DNA from: Microcaldota archaeon
GTDB taxonomy: Archaea; Micrarchaeota; Micrarchaeia; Norongarragalinales; UBA8480
Assembly: GCA_023247085.1 (NCBI GenBank)
Contig: JAHFHC010000003.1
Span: 7,800 to 71,799 of the forward strand
DNA: 64,000 nt
Direction of reading: 5' to 3'
The notes beneath the pieces were generated by a model. It saw nothing but the letters and a program-made list of their open reading frames with translations, searched no databases and was not told the DNA's origin. The position numbers and the translations under genes are program-made. Numbering within the stretch: position 1 is the stretch's first letter; each line of letters starts with the position of its first letter. This document shows, piece after piece, positions 31,048 through 39,923 of this stretch.

Positions 31048-32181
31048 TTAAGCGGTAATTTCTATTTTTCCGTTTTTTACCTTTATTTCAACTTTTGTTT
31101 CAATTTCCGCTTTTTGCTTTTTTACTAAATCAATTAAGTGTTTTTCGATTTCAGTTTCACTTGCTTTTCGGCTAATGAGTTGTGACGTTATGTTTAGCAC
31201 TTCGTTAAAAAATTCGTAATTAGTAGTTAAGTAGTTTGCAATTTTGCTAGTTTCACTGTCGCGCTGCGTGTATTCAGCCGCTGCTTTATGTTGTGCTTCT
31301 AGCCTAGTGGTGTTTTTGTCAACTTTTGTTGGCTTTGAATTTGTTTTTACAGTTACATCCTCTACTATGTTGTTGTAATAATATTCAAGACAAGTTGAAA
31401 ATGAATTGAATTTTTGTGCTTCAATTTCACTGTATTTCTTTAATTCAGTAAATGCAAATGCAATTGGCTTGCTATCTTTCAAATAAACAACTGGAGAATA
31501 CTCTTGCCTGATGCGTTTTAGTTCATTTATTATTTTGGTTTTGTCGCTTTCACTTAACTCCGAAACATTTGGCGAACAATTGGTTCTACTAACCGCTTCT
31601 TCAACGTATAACGGCGGCACATTTACAACGCTAGCAATGGCAGAAACTGTGTTGCCAGCTAGTTTGAAGTCGACAGTGGCTAAGTTTTCAATATCTTTTT
31701 TTGACGGCGGGGCAATGTAAGGTTCTCTTTGTTTTAATTTTCTGTCGGCGTATTCTTCTCGCTTTAATACGTCGACGATTTTCTTTTCTTTGTTAAGTAG
31801 TATCGTGTTTCCTTTTGCGAATAATTCAAACACCAGATAGAACTTGCCTTCTTTTGCGTCGAATTCAAAACTAATAAGTCGGTCGCTGTTTATTTGTTCA
31901 ACTTTAGTAAGTATTGCATTATTCAGCCACTTGCGCACCACCATTGCGAACTGAGGTGGCGTCTCCAAAGTTTCGGGCATTTGCTGCACAATATGCAAAC
32001 GGCCAGCTTCTGCAATTATATTCACTGCGCCACTTTTCCTTAATTTTAACAAATTCGATTTATGGCTACTATTATTCTCATTGCTATTTGTACCGATGTA
32101 AAATTTGTCGAACCTAGCGCCGACCATGCTTTGTAATTCAGTTACAATTACTCCATAATCCCAGTTGCCCATTGATTGCAT
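31048..32181 (-). CDS. NFACT-N domain protein (Rqc2/RqcH-like), shortened
   Basis: Rqc2/NEMF/RqcH proteins recognise stalled large ribosomal subunits and tag the nascent chain; the NFACT-N domain opens with the segment seen here (DYGVIVTELQSMVGARFDKFY) and continues through RLISFEFDAKEGKFYLVFELF. A helical region follows. Full proteins have about 600-700 residues and a C-terminal NFACT-R domain; this one stops at 377 residues with no NFACT-R, and nothing like it follows. It may use a separate NFACT-R protein or be a degraded form. The family call is firm, the function less so. Confidence 0.8.
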   Translation of the reverse strand: MQSMGNWDYGVIVTELQSMVGARFDKFYIGTNSNENNSSHKSNLLKLRKSGAVNIIAEAGRLHIVQQMPETLETPPQFAMVVRKWLNNAILTKVEQINSDRLISFEFDAKEGKFYLVFELFAKGNTILLNKEKKIVDVLKREEYADRKLKQREPYIAPPSKKDIENLATVDFKLAGNTVSAIASVVNVPPLYVEEAVSRTNCSPNVSELSESDKTKIINELKRIRQEYSPVVYLKDSKPIAFAFTELKKYSEIEAQKFNSFSTCLEYYYNNIVEDVTVKTNSKPTKVDKNTTRLEAQHKAAAEYTQRDSETSKIANYLTTNYEFFNEVLNITSQLISRKASETEIEKHLIDLVKKQKAEIETKVEIKVKNGKIEITA

Positions 32182-32224
32182 TTTTTGTTCGCCGTTTTTT
32201 TACTTGACCGCATATGGGTCAATA

Positions 32225-32923
32225 TTAGGAACGCTTACTTGCGTGTTCGTCTTTTAGTTCTCTCAGTACTTCAAGCATTTTCGGATGTTTCACTTTAGTA
32301 AGCAGTCTTGTTATTGCTTCGCTTTCGCTTATTCCGGTTATTATGTGTAGTTGACTTAGGACGTAATGCGTGCTTCTTTTTGCCATTACTAATTTTAGTT
32401 CGTTAGTTAGCATCCATTCCATTTGTGCAAAGTGGTCAAAGTCATGTGTGATGAACTTCCCGCCACTAGCATTTGGAACAAAACCAATTGAATCATCACT
32501 AGGTGCATAACCCGCGTTATATATTTTTGCAATGTGATTGAAGAACGCTTCAGCACGTTCCGTATTTATTTCATGTTCCCAAGGTATGATTTTTGATCCC
32601 CGGGTGGCGTTTCCAAATAACTCAGAAACCTGCACCCATTTTCCGTCGTGCCGTATGACTCTAGTTTTAGGTATATTTACGCCTGCATTGTGTAACTTTT
32701 CTATAGCAGTATTGTAGTGCGAAGCATCGGCTTCATTTTCTGGTTGCCGATGCTCATGAAATTCTTTCACAAGGACTCTTTTTGGTTTTTCTCCTTTGAA
32801 TTTAATGCGCGCATAATAAACAATTCCGAACGACCCTGTGCCTATTGTCCTGCTACTTCTCTTTAGCCATTCTAAGTCTGCTTCTGTTTTCCACGGTTGC
32901 TTTTGGCGTTCAGTTTCGGTCAT
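32225..32923 (-). CDS. divergent protein-kinase-like protein
   Basis: A 232-residue protein with kinase-like landmarks: a glycine loop RTIGTGSFGIVYYARI, a candidate Lys in RVLVKEFHEHRQ, and FITHDFDHF as a DFG-like metal Asp. The catalytic loop HRD is not recognisable; GYAPSDDSIGFV may take its place. It is shorter than full kinases and could be an atypical kinase or pseudokinase. It is divergent from nothing obvious and lies beside a histone gene on the same strand. Confidence 0.55.
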   Translation of the reverse strand: MTETERQKQPWKTEADLEWLKRSSRTIGTGSFGIVYYARIKFKGEKPKRVLVKEFHEHRQPENEADASHYNTAIEKLHNAGVNIPKTRVIRHDGKWVQVSELFGNATRGSKIIPWEHEINTERAEAFFNHIAKIYNAGYAPSDDSIGFVPNASGGKFITHDFDHFAQMEWMLTNELKLVMAKRSTHYVLSQLHIITGISESEAITRLLTKVKHPKMLEVLRELKDEHASKRS

Positions 32924-32977
32924 CTTCTGCTCACGTGTTGAAGTTTCGTTTTTTCATTTTCTTTTTTCAAGCATTTT

Positions 32978-33190
32978 TTACTGCCTCGCTGCGAGTTTAA
33001 TGTCTTGTGCGGTTACTGTTTTTCTTCCTGCGTGTCGTGCAAGTTGAGCTGCTTTTTGTGCTAAGTCAAGTGCGTAGTTTTCAAGAACGTCTCCAAGTGC
33101 TTCAGCTGCATCTGGTGAGACTCGCTCCGCTCCTGCTTTTCTAATCAACCGTTCAACTGGTGCAACGGGTAGATTTGCTTTTGTTTCCAT
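32978..33190 (-). CDS. archaeal histone
   Basis: A 70-residue histone with the classic layout: [20 protein letters not shown], then [15 protein letters not shown]-like central helix ([19 protein letters not shown]) and [19 protein letters not shown]. Compared with the histone at 17334 it is closer to the HMf type. It is divergent from the Lrp-type regulator gene at 33324. Confidence 0.95.
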   Translation of the reverse strand: METKANLPVAPVERLIRKAGAERVSPDAAEALGDVLENYALDLAQKAAQLARHAGRKTVTAQDIKLAARQ

Positions 33191-33323
33191 AGAAAACCAC
33201 CTTTAATGGTTTAAATGAATGAATTAAGGCTTATAATAGCTGCGTTTTGCGTTTCGTGACTTAATGTCGGTTTGTTAAGCGAAGTCGAACAAATGCGGGC
33301 TTTAACAACTTATTTATATTTGA

Positions 33324-33776
33324 ATGGCCGACAATTGGTATATGGATGACAAAGATAGTCGAATTTTAGATGAATTAAGTCGTAATAGTAGACAATCCAC
33401 CGCGCTTATTTCAAGAAGCACGGGTATTCCAAGAGTAACTGTACACGATCGATTGGATAAACTGAAAAAGAACGGTGTGATTAAGCGCTTTACGGTGGAG
33501 CTTGACTATGCTAAGTTGGGTTTACCCGTAACTGCATTAGCGCTTGTTACTTATGATCGTTCAGCTAACTTGGATCAACATGAAGTTGCAAGAAAAATAG
33601 TTGGATTATCTGGGGTTTATGAAGTACAGATTATTTCTGGTCAATGGGATTTCTTAGTCAAAATTCGTGCTGCTTCTATAAACGATGTAGGCATGTTGAT
33701 AATTGATAATATTCGTAAACTTGAAGGGGTTAACCAAACCCTCACAATGGCCGTTTTTGAAACAATAAAAGAATAA
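33324..33776 (+). CDS. Lrp/AsnC-family transcription regulator
   Basis: A 150-residue regulator: an N-terminal helix-turn-helix (DSRILDELSRNSRQSTALIS, then GIPRVTVHDRLDKLKKNGVI) and a C-terminal RAM domain (ALALVTYD, VYEVQIISGQWDFLVKI). RAM domains bind amino acids and assemble octamers. An ATG six codons in is an alternative start. It is upstream of the Hef helicase gene by 64 bases, and divergent from a histone. Confidence 0.9.
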   Translation: MADNWYMDDKDSRILDELSRNSRQSTALISRSTGIPRVTVHDRLDKLKKNGVIKRFTVELDYAKLGLPVTALALVTYDRSANLDQHEVARKIVGLSGVYEVQIISGQWDFLVKIRAASINDVGMLIIDNIRKLEGVNQTLTMAVFETIKE

Positions 33777-33840
33777 CTCGGCCACTGCTCAAAGCCTTTT
33801 GCTTGTTTATTTATTTGTACTATGCCTATGTATTACTGAA

Positions 33841-35376
33841 ATGCTCGATTTGCTTGATCTTAAATTAAATGGCTTTGAACCCAGAAAGTACCAACTTGAT
33901 GCTGCGTGTTCTGTAATAGAAAAAGGCAACACGCTGGTTGTAATGCCAACTGCGCTTGGAAAAACTTATGTTGCGATGTTAGTATTGGCTGAAGTGTTGC
34001 GTCGCAATCAAAATAACCGCGCTTTATTTTTAGCGCCGACAAAGCCATTGGCAGACCAACAGTTTAAAAAAATTCAAGAAACGCTTCAACTTGGGGACAA
34101 TGCTTGTCTGTTAACTGGGGAATTATCTCCAGAAAAACGTTTGCCGTTACTATCTTCAGTGAAAGTTATTTGCGCTACTCCCCAAGCAATTGAAAACGAT
34201 GTGCTTTCATCGCGAGTAGATCTAAAAGATTTTGCGCTAATTGTATTTGACGAAGTGCACCGCGCAGTTGGTGAATATTCTTATTCATTCATAGCACAAC
34301 AGGCGATGCGAGTAAAGCCTTCGCCTTTGTTACTTGGTTTAACCGCCTCTCCTTCTTCTGAAAAAGAAAAGATAAAAGAGATCTGTAAAAACCTAGGTGT
34401 AACTAATTTATTTGTCAGAAGCGAGTCTGATTCCGATGTGAGCAAATATATTCAGCCAGTTGGGGTTGAATGGGAGTTTATCCCGCTTCCGCAAGAGATG
34501 AAACAAGCACGCGATTTGCTAACTGACATTTTGCGTGATTCACTTCAAGAGTTAAAGCGCAGTGGATTTTTAGGATCTGCAGATGCAAATCAAGTCAACA
34601 AACGCGACTTGTTGGCTCTGCGTGCAACTATTTTGCGTGGTTTATCAAAAAACTCTGCAGGTTATCGCGCATTAACTGTACAAGCAAAAACGCTGTCGAT
34701 TTTGCACGCATTAGATGTACTTGATTCTCAGGGGGTTTCTTCACTTCTATCTTTCCTTAAATCACTTTACGGCCGCGACAAGCCAAGTAAAGCGGCTAAA
34801 GAATTAACGAGTGATTTTCGATTACAAAAAGTAATTACCGTGGCTGAAAATTTAATTAAAGCCGGCGTTGACCACCCGAAATTTGGCGTGTTACAAGATC
34901 TAGCAAAGCATGCTGTTGAAAACAATCAAAGTGTTATCGTCTTTGCACATTTTCGCGATTCAGTTGAAAAAATTGTTTCTCTATTGAATGAAAAAAGCCT
35001 GGGTGCAAAATCGCTAGTTGGCAGGAGTATAAAAAACGGTTCTGGAATGACGCAGAAAAAACAATTGGCGGTTGTTGAACAATTCAAGAGTAGAGAATTT
35101 CCAATACTCGTTTGTACCAGCGTGGGTGAAGAAGGTTTAGATTTGACAACTGTTGATCTCGTTGTATTTTTTGAGGCGGTTCCATCTGAAATTCGTTTAA
35201 TTCAACGCCGTGGCCGTGCAGGAAGAACAAAAAGTGGCAAAGTGATTGTACTTGTTGCAAAAGGGACAAAGGACGAGGCCTTTCACTGGATTTCTCGACG
35301 CAAAGAAAAGAAAATGAATGATACTTTAAAAAACTTGCCGCAATTAACAATGCAAGATTTCAGTAACGGTGAATAA
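33841..35376 (+). CDS. Hef-type helicase (SF2), without nuclease domain
   Basis: Archaeal Hef, a FANCM/XPF relative, remodels stalled forks. The 511 residues hold the SF2 helicase motifs: VVMPTALGKTYVAMLV (Walker A), LIVFDEVHRAVGEYSY (DEVH box), LLGLTASPSS (motif III), and in the second domain VCTSVGEEGLDLTTVDLVVF and LIQRRGRAGRT (motif VI). The nuclease half of Hef is missing here and is the next gene. I chose ATG 33841, since the upstream in-frame part is a hydrophobic stretch unlike Hef. Confidence 0.9.
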   Translation: MLDLLDLKLNGFEPRKYQLDAACSVIEKGNTLVVMPTALGKTYVAMLVLAEVLRRNQNNRALFLAPTKPLADQQFKKIQETLQLGDNACLLTGELSPEKRLPLLSSVKVICATPQAIENDVLSSRVDLKDFALIVFDEVHRAVGEYSYSFIAQQAMRVKPSPLLLGLTASPSSEKEKIKEICKNLGVTNLFVRSESDSDVSKYIQPVGVEWEFIPLPQEMKQARDLLTDILRDSLQELKRSGFLGSADANQVNKRDLLALRATILRGLSKNSAGYRALTVQAKTLSILHALDVLDSQGVSSLLSFLKSLYGRDKPSKAAKELTSDFRLQKVITVAENLIKAGVDHPKFGVLQDLAKHAVENNQSVIVFAHFRDSVEKIVSLLNEKSLGAKSLVGRSIKNGSGMTQKKQLAVVEQFKSREFPILVCTSVGEEGLDLTTVDLVVFFEAVPSEIRLIQRRGRAGRTKSGKVIVLVAKGTKDEAFHWISRRKEKKMNDTLKNLPQLTMQDFSNGE

Positions 35377-35381
35377 ATATT

Positions 35382-36083
35382 TTGAACAACGTAGTTGAAT
35401 TCGATTTAGAAGCGATTAGAAAGACCGGCAAGCCACTTATTTTCGTAGATGACCGTGAATTAAAAAGTGAAGCAGCAAAAACCTTGTTTCTCATGGGTGC
35501 TTCGCTTAAGCCACAGCGGCTTGAAGTTTCTGATTTTATTTTATCACCCAGAGTTGCAATTGAACGAAAAACTGCTAATGATTTTGAAGCCAGTGTTTTA
35601 GATGGAAGACTATTCGAACAAGTGAAAAATCTTCTTGAAAACGTAGAACGACCATTGCTGTGCGTCATTGGCCGAGAATTTTTTCGACTTGGTGAAAAGG
35701 CGATGCGAGGGGTATTGATTTCGCTTGTTGTGGACTTTGGCTTACCGGTTTTATTTTTTGACAACGAAAAACAACTCGGGGAATTTTTGTTTCATTTGGC
35801 TGAACGTGAACAAATTAAAGAACACAAGGAACAAAAACTCCGTTTCGGCAAAAAAGGATTTACTTTATCACAACGGCAACAATTCATTGTAGAAAGTTTA
35901 CCTATGATTGGTCCAAATGCGGCAAAGAAGTTGCTCGAACATTTTGGCAGCGTTGAAGCGATTTTCAAGGCAGATGAAAAAGCCCTTCAAGAAGTGAACT
36001 TGATTGGCAAAGAAAAAGCAAAGGAACTGAGAAACATAATCTGCACCAAGTATAAAAACGAATTAAGTGAATCAGAACAATAG
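35382..36083 (+). CDS. XPF/Mus81-type nuclease with helix-hairpin-helix
   Basis: A structure-specific nuclease of 233 residues. The ERCC4 domain has FVDDRELKSE and AIERKTANDFEASVLDGRLFEQ, giving the ERKxxxD catalytic motif. A tandem helix-hairpin-helix follows (LPMIGPNAAKKLLEHFGSVEAI, given by position about residues 172-193). It begins at TTG 5 bases after the Hef-type helicase stop. Together the two genes make up what is one Hef polypeptide in many euryarchaea. Confidence 0.9.
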   Translation: MNNVVEFDLEAIRKTGKPLIFVDDRELKSEAAKTLFLMGASLKPQRLEVSDFILSPRVAIERKTANDFEASVLDGRLFEQVKNLLENVERPLLCVIGREFFRLGEKAMRGVLISLVVDFGLPVLFFDNEKQLGEFLFHLAEREQIKEHKEQKLRFGKKGFTLSQRQQFIVESLPMIGPNAAKKLLEHFGSVEAIFKADEKALQEVNLIGKEKAKELRNIICTKYKNELSESEQ

Positions 36084-36140
36084 CTACTGTTGATTCGCTC
36101 ACCTGAACCAATAAATACGATTTTGTCTTACTAATTGTAT

Positions 36141-37427
36141 ATGAAAAAAAGACCGGATGATATAGAGTTAGGATATTTCGACGTATCAAATGAACAAGCA
36201 GTGCGTTTGCATAACCTTCAAGATGCTGTACATAACTACCTTGAGCAGTCAAAAGCGCGTTATCCAAATTTAATTAATCGTATTTTAAAAGGAAATAAAG
36301 CAATAGAAGAAGTGTTGCATAGGGACTTCGCGGAGTTGAAGCGAGAGTTACACCGGAGACAAATTCGCACAACTCGAGAAGAACTTACTCGCGCTTTTCG
36401 TAACCAAATAGAAACTGAAACTACTTCATTTCGCAACAGACCAGATTTACGGTCTAAACTTTTCTATAATATGTTTGGAGTATTTCACAAAATAATCCAC
36501 GGAGACCCTGGGCTCAAATATCTTTACCCGCGACGCGAAGTAACTGACAATCGCCATTTAGTGCGCCACGGTCCAGTTGAACCTGGGATACTCGCTCAAA
36601 TAGCAACAGAGGCAGCTACGCGAGAATTGAAGCGTCAAGAAGAAGAATTGAAGTTCGACACCGGGCCAGAAGATCCTGCAGCTGAATTGAGATTTGCTCT
36701 TCGCACTGGCGCTAGTGCTGTATTTGACGCTCTTGAAACCCACGAAGTGCTTCCATCGCGCGCAGAATTAATGCGACTTGTTGATGGGGTTAGAATGCTT
36801 GTTGACCGTGACTTGAAGCAAATCTCCCCCCATCATGCGCGTTTACTTCCTGCGCCGCGTACTACTCCAATGCACGCTCGCCAAATGCTAGCGGAGTTAG
36901 ATGACCGTGTAGCAGATCATCGTGATGCGCTTACTGCCAAGGCGGTTAGGTTTTTACCTGCATCAACTGCTACTGATCGTGTTTTGGAAACGCTCAAATC
37001 ACTAGGTGTGCCTGAAAAAGCCGCGCCTGAATTCGCAAAGCATTTGCACGCACTCGGTTCACCCGGCGATGCCGTTCATGCTCTTAAAAATAGTCAAAGA
37101 GTTGCTTTGTTTTTACATAAGACTGCAAATCATTGGATGGGTACTCTTGAACCACATGAATTTGGCAAAAGAGTACGTGCATTAACTAGTTTCGTAGTTA
37201 AGCAGCCTTATCATGCGGTTACTGAAAGTGTATTAACGGATTTACGTAAAGAGGCGGATGTAGCTGCAGAAAGAGAAGTAAGACGATTACATAAGCCTGG
37301 CATGAGCTACGAGGAGTTATATGCTTCACACCCTAAAGTCGGGGCACTAAAAGACTATGCTGCAGTGCTTCACCTTGCAACTGCTGAACTAGCAGAAGAA
37401 CGAGCAAGACAACGGCCACACGGCTGA
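36141..37427 (+). CDS. large helical protein, unknown function
   Basis: A 428-residue, mostly helical protein rich in Arg, Ala, Glu, His and Leu, with no membrane segment and no Cys-rich part. Several His/Arg-rich stretches occur (RHGPVEPG, SPHHARLLPAPRTTPMHARQ). Its base composition is a little higher in G+C than the neighbours. I found no catalytic signature. It stands between the XPF-type nuclease gene and convergent scpB. Confidence 0.6.
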   Translation: MKKRPDDIELGYFDVSNEQAVRLHNLQDAVHNYLEQSKARYPNLINRILKGNKAIEEVLHRDFAELKRELHRRQIRTTREELTRAFRNQIETETTSFRNRPDLRSKLFYNMFGVFHKIIHGDPGLKYLYPRREVTDNRHLVRHGPVEPGILAQIATEAATRELKRQEEELKFDTGPEDPAAELRFALRTGASAVFDALETHEVLPSRAELMRLVDGVRMLVDRDLKQISPHHARLLPAPRTTPMHARQMLAELDDRVADHRDALTAKAVRFLPASTATDRVLETLKSLGVPEKAAPEFAKHLHALGSPGDAVHALKNSQRVALFLHKTANHWMGTLEPHEFGKRVRALTSFVVKQPYHAVTESVLTDLRKEADVAAEREVRRLHKPGMSYEELYASHPKVGALKDYAAVLHLATAELAEERARQRPHG

Positions 37428-37431
37428 TCTT

Positions 37432-38019
37432 TCAACTATTTTTTTCTTCGCCACTTTCAGCAGTAGCGGCGGGTTCGTTTTCACTTTTCTCTTCAACTAG
37501 TTCCGGAATATGTGTTTCTTCTGCAATTGTTATTTGAAACTCTTCGTGGAACTTCTTTGTTGGTTTTAATTTCCAAGAGTGGCCAACCTTGTGCCGTTCA
37601 ATATACCCTTTTTCGCGTAGCTCGCCAACATACTCGTAAATATCGCCCTTGAAATATTTGCGCAAGTCACTTTGCAATAATTCTTTTTTCTTAGCAATTA
37701 AAGCAAGCATCTTCATTGACTTTTTATGTAATTCAATTTTACCCGCAAGTTGTGCAACACTCGCCAACCACTTTGCTTTAACTTGAATTGCAGCAGTTCG
37801 CATTTCTGTGTTAATTACAATTTCAATTGCGTGATCATTTTGCTCATATGCTGATTGCAATGCCTCTAATCCGGCCACGACTACTGCTTCGTCAGCGATG
37901 TTTGCTAATCTAGCAAGTTCTTCAAACGAAACGCTTCTGTTTGCCATAAATAACGAAGCTTCTAATACGCGTTGTGCTTTGTAATTACTTTCCTGTTCTT
38001 CAAATCGTTGCTGTACCAT
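37432..38019 (-). CDS. scpB: ScpB-like condensin-associated protein
   Basis: ScpB is a winged-helix (kite) subunit of SMC-ScpAB complexes that organise chromosomes. The 195 residues contain two winged-helix units: KAQRVLEASLFMANRSVSFE with LARLANI, and KSMKMLALIAKKKELLQSD with LREKGYIERHKVG. An acidic disordered tail follows. ScpA and SMC are not in the window. Next to it lies a ParB-like gene on the same strand, consistent with a role in chromosome maintenance. Confidence 0.8.
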   Translation of the reverse strand: MVQQRFEEQESNYKAQRVLEASLFMANRSVSFEELARLANIADEAVVVAGLEALQSAYEQNDHAIEIVINTEMRTAAIQVKAKWLASVAQLAGKIELHKKSMKMLALIAKKKELLQSDLRKYFKGDIYEYVGELREKGYIERHKVGHSWKLKPTKKFHEEFQITIAEETHIPELVEEKSENEPAATAESGEEKNS

Positions 38020-38120
38020 ATAGTTCTCAACTGCGATACTATTATACGCCGCCAGTTTTTAACTCTTTTAGAATAAGCAATTTTAAACGAAAGGCTGAAA
38101 GTTCAGCGGCTACGTTGCCC

Positions 38121-39032
38121 TTAGGTGTTGTTAAATGGCACGTCAAAGGTTTCACTTTCGATAGTCACTTTAACTACTTTTTTTCGTGGATTTATATTGA
38201 CCGCCGCAGTTAATTCATTTGAGAAGTAATCCTTCATTAGCGGTGGCCTTGGCATTGAAATTAAGTTTATGAAGTTAGTTTGAATCGCCGTAGGTACGTC
38301 TTGAATGTTAACTATACGTTGTAATAACACCGGCGCATGCGTTATTCCGAGTGAACGAAGCACATAGAGCCTATGAAATCCATTGTTAAGCACTAGCCGG
38401 TTACCCATTGCTAATACGTTTGCAATCGGAAGCCCATAACCGACCAGGGTAATTAGGCACCTCACAGGAATGCCGGTCATGACTTCGTTTGGCAAAGTAA
38501 CTGTTTCTATTGGTTGCGAGAAGCTTCCAATAACGCGTAGATCCGAACTGTCAGACGAGTAAATGACTTGGTTATCTGCATTTTTTAGCCTAGATATTGG
38601 CGCGTAGTCCTTTTTTAGAGAAATCGTAAAATCAACCAAAGCGTCTTCAGTTAATTTCTGCGGTAATTTATTCTTAAGTTTTTCAATAAAATCTAAATAA
38701 ACGCCATTTTGTAACGTTATCAATTTATCGATTTCCACGATTTTGAATTCCCAGTTTGTTTTACTATACGTATTTTGAAAAATTGAACTTTCTTGCACTG
38801 GTTTTAGTTTACGCGCGATACTCTCGCTTACTGGTAAAACTTGAATTGAATCCGCAACTCGACTTTCAGTTGACTGCATTGTTTCAAAAATTCGCGCTAC
38901 TTTTTCCCAGTCTTGAACGAGTTTATCGGTGTGCTTTATGTCCTCTTCAGTGCACTTAGTTTGAATATACTCGATAAAGTACGCTTTTGTAAACCCGTGC
39001 AAAATAAGTTTTTGCTTTTGGAAGATTGTCAT
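38121..39032 (-). CDS. ParB-like-domain protein, unknown role
   Basis: A 303-residue protein. The segment LVLNNGFHRLYVLRSLGITH with PVLLQRI resembles the ParB/sulfiredoxin-type GHHRLxALxxLG loop. The N-terminal 120 residues are helical and not recognised. Position upstream of scpB on the same strand suggests a link to chromosome segregation, but a nucleotide-binding or nuclease role is equally open. There is an isolated palindrome and the S2 gene on its other side. Confidence 0.5.
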   Translation of the reverse strand: MTIFQKQKLILHGFTKAYFIEYIQTKCTEEDIKHTDKLVQDWEKVARIFETMQSTESRVADSIQVLPVSESIARKLKPVQESSIFQNTYSKTNWEFKIVEIDKLITLQNGVYLDFIEKLKNKLPQKLTEDALVDFTISLKKDYAPISRLKNADNQVIYSSDSSDLRVIGSFSQPIETVTLPNEVMTGIPVRCLITLVGYGLPIANVLAMGNRLVLNNGFHRLYVLRSLGITHAPVLLQRIVNIQDVPTAIQTNFINLISMPRPPLMKDYFSNELTAAVNINPRKKVVKVTIESETFDVPFNNT

Positions 39033-39173
39033 AATATAGTTTATTTATGGATCTATAAGTTTTAACACCTTTTGCGAGCAAGCCAAACCGTTTTATACCC
39101 CGCCTGCTCTTTTTATCTCCTGGCAGCTTCGCGCTATTTAAGTTGAAGTTGTACTGAACTGCTCAACGGCAGA

Positions 39174-39199
39174 TTGAATTGAAATTTAAATCAATTCAA
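39174..39199. promoter_or_regulatory. 9-bp inverted repeat upstream of rps2
   Basis: TTGAATTGA (39174-39182) and TCAATTCAA (39191-39199) are perfect inverted repeats around an AATTTAAA centre, 42 bases before the rps2 ATG. The TTTAAA centre may itself serve as TATA element, which would make this an operator overlapping a promoter. AGGTG at 39224-39228 is the Shine-Dalgarno of rps2. Confidence 0.45.
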
Positions 39200-39240
39200 A
39201 TCTCACAGCGGGCAAATAAATTAAGGTGTAATATTAGTCA

Positions 39241-39828
39241 ATGGATTTTTTAGTACCACAAGAAAAATACTTAGAAGCAGGTGCACACATCGGCACACGC
39301 ACAAAGAATGGTGCAATGCGTCGCTTTATTTACAAAGCACGTGAAGACGGCTTACATGTACTTGACTTGAAAAAAACTAATGAGCGAATTTACAACGCAG
39401 CTTGTTTTATTGCCAAGTACCCGATGGAAAAGTTTTACATTGTAGGCAACAAGGAAAATGCCAAAAAAGCAATTGAAAAATTCGGCGAATTAACTGGCAG
39501 CAAAGCACTCTCGACTCGCTTTACGCCTGGGCGGTTTACAAACCCAGCGCGCACTGACTTCGTTGAACCAGAACTATTAATGGTAGTTGACCCTGCCGTT
39601 GACAAACAATCAGTTAAAGAAGCATTTGAAATAAATGTCCCAATCGTCGCGATTTGTGACACCAACAACTCGCTTAAATGCGTTGACTTAGTAATTCCGG
39701 CTAATAACAAAGGAAGAAAATCAATTGCACTATTATTCTGGATACTAGCGCGCGAAGTACTTAAACAACAAGGCAAAATAACCGGCGACGAACAGTACAC
39801 TACTACAATAGAAGAATTTGAAGCTTAA
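39241..39828 (+). CDS. rps2: ribosomal protein S2
   Basis: A small-subunit protein. The 195 residues show EKYLEAGAHIGTRTKNGAMR at the start, the tract FYIVGNKENAKKAIEKFGEL, TRFTPGRFTNPARTDFVEPE and VPIVAICDTNNSLKCVDLVI, all diagnostic for archaeal S2. It is followed by a non-coding region with a toxin-gene remnant. Confidence 0.96.
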   Translation: MDFLVPQEKYLEAGAHIGTRTKNGAMRRFIYKAREDGLHVLDLKKTNERIYNAACFIAKYPMEKFYIVGNKENAKKAIEKFGELTGSKALSTRFTPGRFTNPARTDFVEPELLMVVDPAVDKQSVKEAFEINVPIVAICDTNNSLKCVDLVIPANNKGRKSIALLFWILAREVLKQQGKITGDEQYTTTIEEFEA

Positions 39829-39831
39829 GCT

Positions 39832-39923
39832 TCAAAGAATTTCTACGTTTTCAAGCCCGCGGAAATCGTTATCTGCGGTAATTAGCTTAACTTTGTTTAG
39901 CTTTGCGGTTGCGATTAAAAAGA
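39832..39923 (-). pseudogene. C-terminal remnant of a VapC/PIN toxin gene
   Basis: On the minus strand an open stretch of about 30 codons ends at TGA and encodes LIATAKLNKVKLITADNDF and a short end, the last part of a PIN domain (Ala-rich helix, Thr-Ala-Asp-x-Asp-Phe). A stop lies directly upstream in frame and no N-terminal part or antitoxin gene is found. The rest of 39924-40405 is A/T-rich with no supported gene; a 64-codon frame at 39930-40124 looks accidental. Confidence 0.55.
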
